This document shows, one piece after another, positions 46,217 to 54,852 of a DNA stretch of 64,000 nucleotides. The DNA comes from an uncultured Ruminococcus sp. (lineage in GTDB: Bacteria; Bacillota; Clostridia; Oscillospirales; Acutalibacteraceae), in the NCBI GenBank assembly GCA_902765855.1, contig CACXBF010000016.1, positions 1-64,000 on the forward strand, written 5' to 3'. Below the pieces are notes generated by a model that had not been told where the DNA came from, did not search any database, and saw only the letters and a list, made by a program, of their open reading frames with translations. Positions within the stretch are counted from its first letter, which is position 1, and each line of letters begins with the position of its first letter. The translations under genes were made by a program, and so were the position numbers.

Positions 46217-46954
46217 TTATTTTATTCCGAGAGGAACATTCTCTCCGTCCGCCCTTGCGGCAAATCGGTTGAAAGCGTAGACGGCATCAGAATTTCCCTC
46301 AATAGGTTTGCCTTGTTGAGAAAGCGCTGATGCAGTGAAATCTTCAGGAATTACAGCAATAAGTCTTGCGCCTGCTTCGTCAATGACTGCATCTAAATCT
46401 TCGTAGAGATTGGCTTTTCTGAATTTTTTTTCGGAAAATTTGTTGATTACAAGTCTTATGTTTGTTATTCCTGCCGATTGAAGGTTTTCTCTGACCATAG
46501 AACAGCCACGAGCCGAGAGCGGATCTGCATTACAGACGAGGAACGCTCTATCCGCAGGAGCGATAGCAGCCTCAAAACCTGAGCCGATACCTGCGGGGCA
46601 GTCGATAATTATATGGTCGTAATATTTACGAAGGATATTTGTAAGCTGTCGCATAAGATAGGGGCTAAGCTCATCGTGAACGCTCTGCGGAGCAGGCAGC
46701 ACATAAAGCTCTGCCATATTTTTGCAAGGATAGATAGCACTCGCAGGCGGACAGCTTCCGTTAATAACATCTGCTATATCAAAGACAAGGTCGCTGCTTA
46801 CACCAAGCATAAGGTCGATGCCGCGCATACCAGCGTCACAATCTATAAGCAGAACTCTATTTCCGCGACGAACAAGTGCCGCCGCTAAGCCTACGGAAAC
46901 CGTAGATTTTCCTGTTCCTCCTTTACCGGAGGTTATAACTGTTACCATTCCCAT
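46217..46954 (-). CDS. minD: MinD/ParA-family ATPase
   Basis: A 245-residue deviant-Walker ATPase. The Walker A GKGGTGKST (residues 10-18) has the signature Lys. DCDAGMRGIDLMLG and HIIIDCPAGIGSGFEAAI match MinD. MinD acts in division-site placement with MinC. The C-terminus (FNRFAARADGENVPLGIK) is not the amphipathic, Lys/Phe-rich membrane-targeting helix typical of MinD, and no minC or minE is near, so it may be a MinD-like protein with another role. AGGAGAGG precedes the ATG. Confidence 0.82.
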   Translation of the reverse strand: MGMVTVITSGKGGTGKSTVSVGLAAALVRRGNRVLLIDCDAGMRGIDLMLGVSSDLVFDIADVINGSCPPASAIYPCKNMAELYVLPAPQSVHDELSPYLMRQLTNILRKYYDHIIIDCPAGIGSGFEAAIAPADRAFLVCNADPLSARGCSMVRENLQSAGITNIRLVINKFSEKKFRKANLYEDLDAVIDEAGARLIAVIPEDFTASALSQQGKPIEGNSDAVYAFNRFAARADGENVPLGIK

Positions 46955-47078
46955 TTTGCAATACCTCTCCTAACATTTTAGCACAATCTCACGCAAAAGT
47001 CAAAGATTTTTTGTAAATTTTGTAGGTGCAGAGATAAATTTTCTTTAATGTCAATATACATAGTTACTAATATATATA

Positions 47079-47969
47079 TTATTTTGTTATAAGATAAACC
47101 CCGCCTGCTCCGAAAATAAATCCTGCTATACAGGCAACTATAATATAATTATTGGGCATTCCCGGAAAAATTTCGATTACACAAACAAGCATAAGACCGA
47201 TTATTATAAGGTGCGTTGGAGCGGGAAAACGCTTGATTGTGAAACTAAGAATTTTTGCAGTAAGCAGACAGCCTATAAAAAATCCGAGAAAAATTAAAAA
47301 TAAATTTAACAAATCAAAGTTAATAATTGATGAAAGTATGGAATTATACATTCCAATAAAATATAAGCTATGGGAAAGATTTATTCCCGGAATAAGTATA
47401 GCTATTGCCGATATTATACCGCTTATAAACAACATTACATAGTTTTGAAAATCTGTTGGGTTGCTTATAAAATGATTTTTAGGCAGAAAATTAAGAGCAT
47501 AGGCAAGGCCTCCGCCGAGAATTACCCATAAAAAATAGAGAGGATTGAATTTTTTGATTTTTCCTCGGCGATAAATTGACGGCAGAGAGCCTATTATTAC
47601 ACCCATGAAAAGGTACATCATAGGATATTCAAATTTTTGCATTAAATCTAATATCATTTGTGAAAACAGAAATATTCCGGAGATAATACCCGTTGCAATT
47701 TGCAAAAGAAGTAGAAAATTATAATTAAAGTTTTTGAATAGCTTGCCTATTGAGCGTATAAGTTTATCATAAAGATTTAAGGCATTTGCCATTGCGCCGC
47801 AATTTATACCGCCAACAAATATTGTTGAACCAATTATAATTCCACCGAAGATATTTTCGACAATTTCTTTAATATAAAACCGTGGTCGTTTATGAGTATT
47901 CTTTTTTGTGGTGAAATTTTGAACTGCCCTATCAGGCATTTTTTGTGGTATTCTATTACCTTGTGCCAT
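47079..47969 (-). CDS. DUF368-family (PopT-like) membrane protein, divergent
   Basis: A 296-residue membrane protein with about eight helices in two related halves: GGIIIGSTIFVGGINCGAMA with NLYDKLIRSIG in the first, and LIPGINLSHSLYFIGMYNSI with ILSSI in the second. This layout matches DUF368, recently linked to undecaprenyl-phosphate recycling (PopT). The usual first-half P-G-V-S-G-G-T is replaced by G-G-I-N-C-G-A, so function could differ. A basic, disordered N-terminus of about 35 residues precedes the first helix. AGGAGC precedes the ATG. It is separated from the next gene upstream by a short repeat remnant. Confidence 0.75.
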   Translation of the reverse strand: MAQGNRIPQKMPDRAVQNFTTKKNTHKRPRFYIKEIVENIFGGIIIGSTIFVGGINCGAMANALNLYDKLIRSIGKLFKNFNYNFLLLLQIATGIISGIFLFSQMILDLMQKFEYPMMYLFMGVIIGSLPSIYRRGKIKKFNPLYFLWVILGGGLAYALNFLPKNHFISNPTDFQNYVMLFISGIISAIAILIPGINLSHSLYFIGMYNSILSSIINFDLLNLFLIFLGFFIGCLLTAKILSFTIKRFPAPTHLIIIGLMLVCVIEIFPGMPNNYIIVACIAGFIFGAGGVYLITK

Positions 47970-48079
47970 AGGTTCAGCTCCTAATAGTTTATTGTTGATA
48001 TATTAAAATTGGCTTTTGTATAAGAGTAGTTTCTTGGCGGACGAACACAGTTCGACCCTACATTATTGAGAAAATTTGA

Positions 48080-48421
48080 TTATTTATTAAGTGATATTTC
48101 AATTCCGACAACGCCGTATTGTTTTTGTTTTTCGGGAGTGTAATATTCGTTCATATCGTCAGGATTCGCAATTTCGTTATCTTCATAACCCATAGCAGAT
48201 TTATCAAAATGCTTATAGAGTGCTGCGAAGCTTTCGTATTTATGTAGTGCCAAAACTGTGACGCTTATTGTTTCGCCATCTTCAAGATTTTCAAATATGA
48301 TTTCATCACCAATATTTAGTTTTCTGCGTTTTTCGTCATAAAGTCTAAGCTCAATATTTTTTCTGCCGTTTTTAATCATTGTGAACGGCTTATTGTTTAG
48401 TTTCATTCTATGTATGTCCAC
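48080..48421 (-). CDS. ASCH-domain protein
   Basis: A small protein of about 113 residues with the ASCH (PUA-like, RNA-binding) fold: MKLNNKPFTMIKNGRKNIEL, RLYDEKRRKLNIGDEIIFEN and YGVVGIEI. Relatives may bind or modify RNA or nucleotides. The start is GTG at 48421 (reading MDIHRMKLNN), five bases after GGTGAG; an ATG at 48436 overlaps that site. It is the last gene of the minus-strand run from the response regulator, 23 bases after ogt. Confidence 0.82.
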   Translation of the reverse strand: MDIHRMKLNNKPFTMIKNGRKNIELRLYDEKRRKLNIGDEIIFENLEDGETISVTVLALHKYESFAALYKHFDKSAMGYEDNEIANPDDMNEYYTPEKQKQYGVVGIEISLNK

Positions 48422-48444
48422 TAAACTCACCACCATAAATTATT

Positions 48445-48933
48445 TTACCACTTTATTGGAAAATCTTCAACATCTGTGATATTTTCAAGTTTTAAAAGGA
48501 ATTTGAGTTTATCTATTCCTCCGCCGTAACCTCTGATAATACCTTTTGCCCCGACCACTCTATGGCAAGGAATAACTATTACAATAGGATTTTTGTTATT
48601 AGCCATTCCTACGGCTCTCGCCGCACAAGGTTGATGTATTTTATTGGCAATGGTTTTATAGCTTGCTGTTTTACCATAAGGGATTTCTATTAACGCTTTC
48701 CAAACTGAAAGCTGAAATACTGTTCCTGATGGCTTTAGTGGGAGATTAAATTCTTTGCGTTCACCGTTGAAATATTCTGAAAGCTGTTGCTTGGTTTGGC
48801 TTAAAAGTTCGGTTTCGTTTTCGCAAGAATCTTCAAATTTGCTTTCGCCATAGGCAATATTAGTTATATAGTTGTTTTCCTCAGCAAGAGTCATTTTACC
48901 GAGGGGAGTTTCGATGAATATATAGTTTTTCAT
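48445..48933 (-). CDS. ogt: Methylated-DNA--protein-cysteine methyltransferase
   Basis: A 162-residue suicide repair protein that removes methyl groups from O6-methylguanine. The acceptor cysteine is in IVIPCHRVVGAKG. The helix-turn-helix segment FQLSVWKALIEIPYGKTASY and the arginine finger AARAVGMANN are present. It lies two bases after recQ, so it is co-transcribed. It makes a DNA-repair pair with recQ. Confidence 0.95.
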   Translation of the reverse strand: MKNYIFIETPLGKMTLAEENNYITNIAYGESKFEDSCENETELLSQTKQQLSEYFNGERKEFNLPLKPSGTVFQLSVWKALIEIPYGKTASYKTIANKIHQPCAARAVGMANNKNPIVIVIPCHRVVGAKGIIRGYGGGIDKLKFLLKLENITDVEDFPIKW

Positions 48934-48935
48934 AT

Positions 48936-50471
48936 TTATACACCTTTTTCGTCAATGTATTTTTGAATTTCGGCAAGGAACATTGAGCCGTAGCGTTTTA
49001 GCTTATTATCGCCAACACCATTTACTGATAAAAATTCTTTTTCGGTTCTTGGTTTAGTGCCTGACATTTCTCGCAGCGTTGCATCTGAAAATACAACATA
49101 AGCAGGAACGCTCTGTCGCATAGCGATATTTTTTCGCAAAACCTTTAAACGCTCGAAAAGTTCCTTATCAGGAATGACTTCTTCTTTAGTATAGCTTTCA
49201 GTTTTGCGAATTGGTTTGATAATTTCGGAATAGTCATCGTTTGTATAACCCTCGCATACACTGCAATTATTGCAATGTTGGGGTGCATATTCGCCAAAAT
49301 AATTAAGCATACGCTTTCTAAGACAAACTGTTTTTGAGGTGGAATAAAAGGTCATCATTTTTAGCTTTTCAAGCTCTTCTTTTAGAAAGGCTTGTCTTTC
49401 TTCTGGTGTAAGACTTTCGTTTTCTTCACTGCCCTTGTTAATCATAAATTTATTAAGAGAAACATCTGAAGCGCTATAGAGTAAGATACATTCAGCTTTT
49501 TCGCCGTCACGACCTGCACGACCTGCTTCCTGATAATATTGCTCAATATTTCTTGGCATATGATAGTGTATTACAAAGCGTACATTTGGTTTGTTTATTC
49601 CCATACCAAATGCGGAGGTTGCAACAATAATTTTAACTCGGTCATATATGAAATCGTCCTGATTTTTGGTTCGGAGTTCGTCGGACATTCCTGCGTGATA
49701 GGGAAGAGTATCTATGCCGTTTTCAGAAAGTGTTTCACATAATCTTTCGACGATTTTTCTTGATGAACAGTAGATTATGCCCGATTCATCGGGATTTCTT
49801 TCAAGATAATTTAATATCCAGCTTTCTTTAGATAGTGGTTTATAAACAGCGAAATGCAGATTTGGTCTATCAAAGCCCGTGGTAAGCTCAAATGGCGAAT
49901 TGAGCTTTAATTTTTCGGTAATATCTTGCTTGACAAGGTTTGTCGCTGTTGCAGTAAAGGCGGCAACTATTGGGCGATAAGGAAGAAGCTCTATAAAATC
50001 TGAAATTTTCGTATAGCTTGGTCGAAATTCGTGTCCCCATTGAGAGATACAATGAGCCTCGTCTATCGCAAGAAGTGATATATTTGCATTTTTGGCAAAA
50101 TCAATAAAATTCTTGGTGAGAAGTCTTTCCGGAGCAACATATATTATTTTATACATGCCGGATTTTGCGCGTTCTGTGGCAAGGGCGATTTGTCTTGGTG
50201 TAAGCGAGCTATTTAGATATGCTCCCCTTATACCCATTTCTATTAGCGAACGGACTTGGTCCTGCATAAGTGAAATTAGCGGTGAAACGACTATTGTTAT
50301 TCCGTCAAGTGCAAGGGCGGGAACCTGATAGCATACAGATTTACCCGCCCCGGTTGGCATAATCGCAAGAACATCACGATTAGCAAGTATTGAATTTATG
50401 ATTTCTTCCTGACCTGTGCGGAACGAATGATAGCCGAAATATTCTCTTAAAATATTATGAATATCAGCCAT
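48936..50471 (-). CDS. recQ: RecQ-family ATP-dependent DNA helicase, short form
   Basis: A 511-residue 3'-5' helicase. Motif I is MPTGAGKSVCYQVPA, motif II LLAIDEAHCISQWGHEFR, and motif VI EAGRAGRDG. A zinc-type cluster (CLRKRMLNYFGE, C-N-N-C-S-V-C) follows at about 375-400. The winged-helix (RQC) domain of E. coli RecQ is absent: only about 40 residues separate the zinc region from an HRDC domain (FERLKVLRKNIAMRQSVPAY, about 435-511). The ATG shares one base with the htrA stop (TAATG), so translation is coupled. Confidence 0.93.
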   Translation of the reverse strand: MADIHNILREYFGYHSFRTGQEEIINSILANRDVLAIMPTGAGKSVCYQVPALALDGITIVVSPLISLMQDQVRSLIEMGIRGAYLNSSLTPRQIALATERAKSGMYKIIYVAPERLLTKNFIDFAKNANISLLAIDEAHCISQWGHEFRPSYTKISDFIELLPYRPIVAAFTATATNLVKQDITEKLKLNSPFELTTGFDRPNLHFAVYKPLSKESWILNYLERNPDESGIIYCSSRKIVERLCETLSENGIDTLPYHAGMSDELRTKNQDDFIYDRVKIIVATSAFGMGINKPNVRFVIHYHMPRNIEQYYQEAGRAGRDGEKAECILLYSASDVSLNKFMINKGSEENESLTPEERQAFLKEELEKLKMMTFYSTSKTVCLRKRMLNYFGEYAPQHCNNCSVCEGYTNDDYSEIIKPIRKTESYTKEEVIPDKELFERLKVLRKNIAMRQSVPAYVVFSDATLREMSGTKPRTEKEFLSVNGVGDNKLKRYGSMFLAEIQKYIDEKGV

Positions 50472-52078
50472 TATTGTCCAGTATCCTCCAAAAGCACAAC
50501 TGATACGCTAAAGCTCTTAGCTTTGCTATCAGAACTGTAATTTTTAAGCCTGAAAAGTTTGATAGTTATTCTATCGCCAGGTTTATTTTCATCTATTGCA
50601 TCAAACATAGACGAAAGGTTTTTGACGGTTTTGCCGCCGATTTCTGTGATTATATCGCCTGCTTGAACATCTGTGCCTGAAAATACATTTTCTGATGATA
50701 GGGATTCAATTTTTACGCCAATAGGAGTATCGTTCTTTTTGGCGGCATAGGTTGACCATTCGGATGCAGTAATGCCAAGATAGGCTCTGCCCTTGACATA
50801 GCCGTTTCGGATAATATTATTTACTATACTTATTACTGTATTACTTGGAATGGCAAAGCCCATACCTTCATATTCTTCAGAAACAAGCTTAGATGTATTT
50901 ATTCCGATAATCTGACCATATGGGTTTATTAAAGCACCACCTGAATTTCCTGGGTTGATGGCGGCATCAGTCTGAATATATTTTACGGCACTATTTGAAC
51001 TTATAGTTCTGTTTATTGCAGAAATTGTGCCTTTTGTAAGAGAATTTGAAAATTGTAATCCGCCGGGATTGCCGATAGCATAGGCGTTTTGTCCGATAGT
51101 AACACTATTGGAATCTGCGAATTCTGCGGCGGGAAGATTCTTTGCGTCAATTTTTACGACGGCAAGGTCAGTACGCTTATCAAATCCTACAACTGCACCA
51201 ATATATTCTTCGTTGGTGCTTAGTTTGACGAGGACTCCCGTATCCTTCGAATCATTTATAACATGGCTATTTGTAGCTATGTAGCCGTCGCTACTGATGA
51301 TAATTCCCGAACCTTCATTTGATTCTGTTATTGTATAATCGGTTCCGGCCGGATAGGCTACTATTCCAACTATGCTTGGCGAAACCTTATTATAGACTGA
51401 AATTGCCTCGTTATCACCACTTGTTTCAGGAGTCGAGGCAGTTTCAATCTGCGGTCCGTTTGGATTCGCGGAGACATCAGGAATTTTTGATGTTTGAATC
51501 CACGAATTTTCGGGAACATAATAGGAATATTCGCCTGATGAATCATATTTTATGCTATCGTCTTCTTTGAAAGTATTTATTCTAAGTGTAGCAACGGTAA
51601 CACCTATTGCTGCACTTGGGACTATAATGGCAAGGCAGATTGCAAGAGCCTTCATAAATTTTTTTGTTCTACGCTTTCTATTAGATAATGGTAGAGGTGG
51701 AGTATATGGTGTAGAATATTGCGATTGATATGGTTGGCTTTGCTGACCGTAGTTGTTATAATACGGTTGATTTTCAAAAGAATTTGACTGTTCAGGGTAA
51801 TTTTCGGTTATTGCGGGAGTTTTATATGATTGGTTGGAATAGCTATTATATTGTTGATGATATGGTTTAGTGCTATTTGAGGCTGATGATGGCTGATAGC
51901 TGTATCCATTGTCAGCGTTATATTGAGTTTGTGGAGAATTAAAGCCTTCCTTCATATCATTATAATTTTTGTCCTGTGGAAGTCTTTGTTCTTCCTGCGG
52001 TGCGGACGATTCGGAGCCTGGCTGTTTATACTGCCAAGAGTTTTGGTTGAAATCGTCCTCTCTGCGTTCATCGCTCAT
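50471..52078 (-). CDS. htrA: HtrA/DegP-like membrane serine protease
   Basis: A 535-residue protein. The first 140 residues are a Gln/Asn/Tyr/Ser/Pro-rich cytoplasmic region, followed by one membrane helix (about 143-165) and a trypsin-like domain outside. The catalytic triad is His in YIATNSHVI, Asp in KRTDLAVVKI and Ser in NPGNSGGALI. One PDZ domain ends it (AYLGITASEW, GDIITEIGGKTV). It degrades or refolds damaged exported proteins. It overlaps the kinase gene by four bases, so the upstream two-component system probably controls it, as CssRS does for HtrA in Bacillus (inference). Confidence 0.93.
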   Translation of the reverse strand: MSDERREDDFNQNSWQYKQPGSESSAPQEEQRLPQDKNYNDMKEGFNSPQTQYNADNGYSYQPSSASNSTKPYHQQYNSYSNQSYKTPAITENYPEQSNSFENQPYYNNYGQQSQPYQSQYSTPYTPPLPLSNRKRRTKKFMKALAICLAIIVPSAAIGVTVATLRINTFKEDDSIKYDSSGEYSYYVPENSWIQTSKIPDVSANPNGPQIETASTPETSGDNEAISVYNKVSPSIVGIVAYPAGTDYTITESNEGSGIIISSDGYIATNSHVINDSKDTGVLVKLSTNEEYIGAVVGFDKRTDLAVVKIDAKNLPAAEFADSNSVTIGQNAYAIGNPGGLQFSNSLTKGTISAINRTISSNSAVKYIQTDAAINPGNSGGALINPYGQIIGINTSKLVSEEYEGMGFAIPSNTVISIVNNIIRNGYVKGRAYLGITASEWSTYAAKKNDTPIGVKIESLSSENVFSGTDVQAGDIITEIGGKTVKNLSSMFDAIDENKPGDRITIKLFRLKNYSSDSKAKSFSVSVVLLEDTGQ

Positions 52079-53643
52079 TTTGCTGATTCTCCTTTTTTGA
52101 AGGGAAGTTTAGAGTTTTTATTTTCAAGCTTTGAAATTTTGTTTTCATGTCGTGATTTCTTAGGTGTTTTGCGTGGAATATAGAAATCAAAGCGACAATA
52201 TTTATTAACTTCACTTGAAACAGTGATTTTACCGCCGTGAAGTCCGATAATTGTTTTTACAAGGTAAAGTCCTAAGCCCATACCCTTTTTATCAATACTC
52301 CTGGACTTATCTGTTTTATAGAATTTATCAAAGACAAGTGCAAGGTCGTTTTTATCAATTCCGTGACCGCTGTTTATAATGGCAAATTCTGTTTTATCGG
52401 GCAAATCATTTATGACAAACTGAATATATCCATTTTCATTGACAAATTTCACAGCGTTCTCTATAAGGTTATAGACTACCTGATGAATAAGATCTGCGTC
52501 ACCGTCGATATAAACGCTTTGCATATCTTCAAGTCCACGAATTTCTATATTTTTACGGTCTATTTCTGCTTCAAAGGTTACGAGAGCAGAAATAAGTGTA
52601 GAAACAAGGTCGAAATTTTGATAGTTCAGCTTTAGCTCGCCACTGTCAATTTTAGAAAGGTCGAGCATAGAACGGACAAGGCGTGAAAGTCTGCGAACTT
52701 CATCGCTTACTATTTTGAGGTAGTAAGTTTGCTTTTCTTGTGGAATAGTGCCGTCAAGGATGCCGTCTATAAATCCGGCTATGGTTGTCATAGGGGTTTT
52801 AAGTTCGTGTGAAACATTGGCTATAAAGCTACGGCGAATATTTTCAGAGGAGCTCAGAGATTCCGCCATACTGTTGAATTCATCAGCAAGCTGACCGATT
52901 TCATCTCGCGATTTAACCTTGACCCTTGTACTGAAATCGCCCTGACCAAATTTATGTGCGGCAAAAGCAATCTGACGCAGAGGCTTAACCATATAATATG
53001 TGTAGATACCTATAGCTATGATTGCGATTGCAAAAGTGATAAGTGCAGAAACAAGGAATATATTAAGCATAAGTGAGGTGAATTGGTAGTATTCTGATGT
53101 ATCTGCGGTTGTGAAGGCTATGCAGACAAGCTGGTCGCCGATATAAACAGGCAGACCATAGATATAATGATTTTGCTTGAATACTCCGCCGAGGTCGGTT
53201 TCTTTATAATATTTGCTGTTAATAATAGTATCCTTTACCACTTCATAATCTATGAATTTTCCTTCGGTAGCGTACTCTGCGTTACTATTGGAAACAATTA
53301 TTTTTCCGTTGGCATTAACGAAGAATACTTCGCCGCCTATATTGCTTGAAACGGTTTCCATAATATCTTGAAGCGCAACGCTTTCATCAAAGAAATAATC
53401 CTGCTTTATGGAATCTTTTAATCTTATGTATCTTGTGCAGAGTGAGGCGAGAGACGAGGTATTTTTGCTCATCGTTTCCATTTTGGTGTTTGTCCAATAC
53501 TGTGTTAAAACAGTCATAAGTATAAAACCTAAAATTAAGAAACTAAGGAGTATAATGACAAAGCTTATTGCAAGATATTTATGAAAAAGTGTACTTTGTC
53601 CGTTGAGTCGAAATTTAATCTTTAACTTCAAATTTATATCCAA
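52075..53643 (-). CDS. Sensor histidine kinase with HAMP domain
   Basis: A 522-residue kinase. Two membrane helices (about 22-48 and 180-212) flank an extracytoplasmic PAS/Cache-like sensor. A HAMP linker follows, then HisKA FIANVSHELKTPMTTIAGF with the phosphorylated His, then the ATPase motifs NLIENAVKF and GMGLGLYLVKTIIGLHGG. The C-terminus is a short Lys-rich tail. The start overlaps the response-regulator gene by 29 bases: TTG at 53643 follows GGGGAG very closely and TTG at 53631 is a second option, so the exact N-terminus is uncertain. Operon with response regulator and htrA suggests envelope-stress sensing. Confidence 0.9.
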   Translation of the reverse strand: MDINLKLKIKFRLNGQSTLFHKYLAISFVIILLSFLILGFILMTVLTQYWTNTKMETMSKNTSSLASLCTRYIRLKDSIKQDYFFDESVALQDIMETVSSNIGGEVFFVNANGKIIVSNSNAEYATEGKFIDYEVVKDTIINSKYYKETDLGGVFKQNHYIYGLPVYIGDQLVCIAFTTADTSEYYQFTSLMLNIFLVSALITFAIAIIAIGIYTYYMVKPLRQIAFAAHKFGQGDFSTRVKVKSRDEIGQLADEFNSMAESLSSSENIRRSFIANVSHELKTPMTTIAGFIDGILDGTIPQEKQTYYLKIVSDEVRRLSRLVRSMLDLSKIDSGELKLNYQNFDLVSTLISALVTFEAEIDRKNIEIRGLEDMQSVYIDGDADLIHQVVYNLIENAVKFVNENGYIQFVINDLPDKTEFAIINSGHGIDKNDLALVFDKFYKTDKSRSIDKKGMGLGLYLVKTIIGLHGGKITVSSEVNKYCRFDFYIPRKTPKKSRHENKISKLENKNSKLPFKKGESAK

Positions 53644-54307
53644 CTCCCCATACTGTCTTTAACGCCCATTTATCTGAAACACCTTCTAACTTTTCTCTAA
53701 GACGTTTTACATGGACATCAACTGTTCGTGAATCACCATAGTAATCAAATCCCCATACTTCATCAAGGAGTTGGTCGCGGGTGAAGACTCTGTTTGGATT
53801 GCTTGCAAGTTGATAGATAAGTTCAAGCTCCTTTGGAGGAGTGTCAATCTGAACACCATTGACTTTAAGCTCATAGTTGGTGAGGTTTATAGAAAGTTTA
53901 TCATATTTGACAAGCTTGATTTCTTCTTCGACTTTGTCGCCACCTGTTCTTCTAAGAACAGCCTTTATTCTTGCTATGATTTCCTTAGCTTCAAACGGTT
54001 TTACTACATAGTCATCTGCACCAAGCTCAAGACCGAGAACCTTATCGAAAACTTCACCTTTTGCGGTGAGCATAATAATAGGCACTTGCGAGGTCTTTCT
54101 GATTTCTCGGCAGACATAAAGTCCGTCGTGGATAGGAAGCATTATATCGAGCATAATGAGATCCGGCTGTACTTCTTTAAATTTTGTAAGTGCCTCCTGA
54201 CCGTCATTCGCAATTTCTATATCATAGCCCTCTTTTTCGATATAAAGTCTGAGAAGTTCACAGATATTTTTATCATCATCTACTACTAATATTTTTCCTT
54301 TTGTCAT
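53615..54307 (-). CDS. OmpR/PhoB-family response regulator
   Basis: A 230-residue regulator. The receiver domain holds the acidic pair VVDDDKN, phospho-acceptor Asp in LIMLDIMLP and Lys in YVVKPFEAKEI. The winged-helix domain has PNRVFTRDQLLDEVWGFDYY and SRTVDVHVKRLREKLE. It partners the overlapping histidine kinase. GAGGGGGATTACAACC precedes the ATG. It heads the minus-strand run RR-HK-htrA-recQ-ogt-ASCH. Confidence 0.95.
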   Translation of the reverse strand: MTKGKILVVDDDKNICELLRLYIEKEGYDIEIANDGQEALTKFKEVQPDLIMLDIMLPIHDGLYVCREIRKTSQVPIIMLTAKGEVFDKVLGLELGADDYVVKPFEAKEIIARIKAVLRRTGGDKVEEEIKLVKYDKLSINLTNYELKVNGVQIDTPPKELELIYQLASNPNRVFTRDQLLDEVWGFDYYGDSRTVDVHVKRLREKLEGVSDKWALKTVWGVGYKFEVKD

Positions 54308-54419
54308 AGGTTGTAATCCCCCTCATATTTGGAACGGCAGAGTATTAATTCTGCTGATGTTTTGTATTTATAAATTGACAGCTGAATATAGTAATTCTAC
54401 TGTTTTATATACAAAATAA

Positions 54420-54428
54420 ATTATAGCA
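54420..54428 (-). promoter_or_regulatory. Extended -10 promoter of the two-component operon
   Basis: On the minus strand TGCTATAAT, a perfect -10 with the upstream TG, about 110 bases before the response-regulator ATG. A clear -35 is missing. The rest of the divergent gap 54308-54668 is AT-rich and shows no gene. Confidence 0.5.
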
Positions 54429-54668
54429 TAAATTTAAATAAATTTCACTAAATTTTATGAATTTTATTTTAATAATCATTTTGGGATAAAATAAAATGAG
54501 TTTAATATTATAGAAATTTGGTGACGAAAATTACTTTTTTTCGACGAGAGAGAGGTATTATACTTTATTTTTGAAAGATGATTTTCGGGCTTTACCTAAG
54601 GTTTATATAGATTTAATGGTCATTTTTCATAAATTATACAAAAAATTATTAAAATGAGCTAATAAGAC

Positions 54669-54697
54669 TTGAAAATTATCCAAAAAATTGGTATGAT
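54669..54697 (+). promoter_or_regulatory. Promoter of the glg operon
   Basis: TTGAAA (54669-54674), a 17-base spacer and TATGAT (54692-54697), leaving a leader of about 150 bases before glgB. Confidence 0.65.
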
Positions 54698-54852
54698 ATA
54701 CATATAATAAGCAAATGGAATACCAAACTATATCGTTTTTGAAACAACCGCAGAAAATTTTAGTAACTCTTTTCTACGCTTGTATATTTTTAAATAAAAT
54801 AAGGTCAAAATCGGTTCGTTTTGGCATTACTCAAAGAGCAGGAGGAATATAT

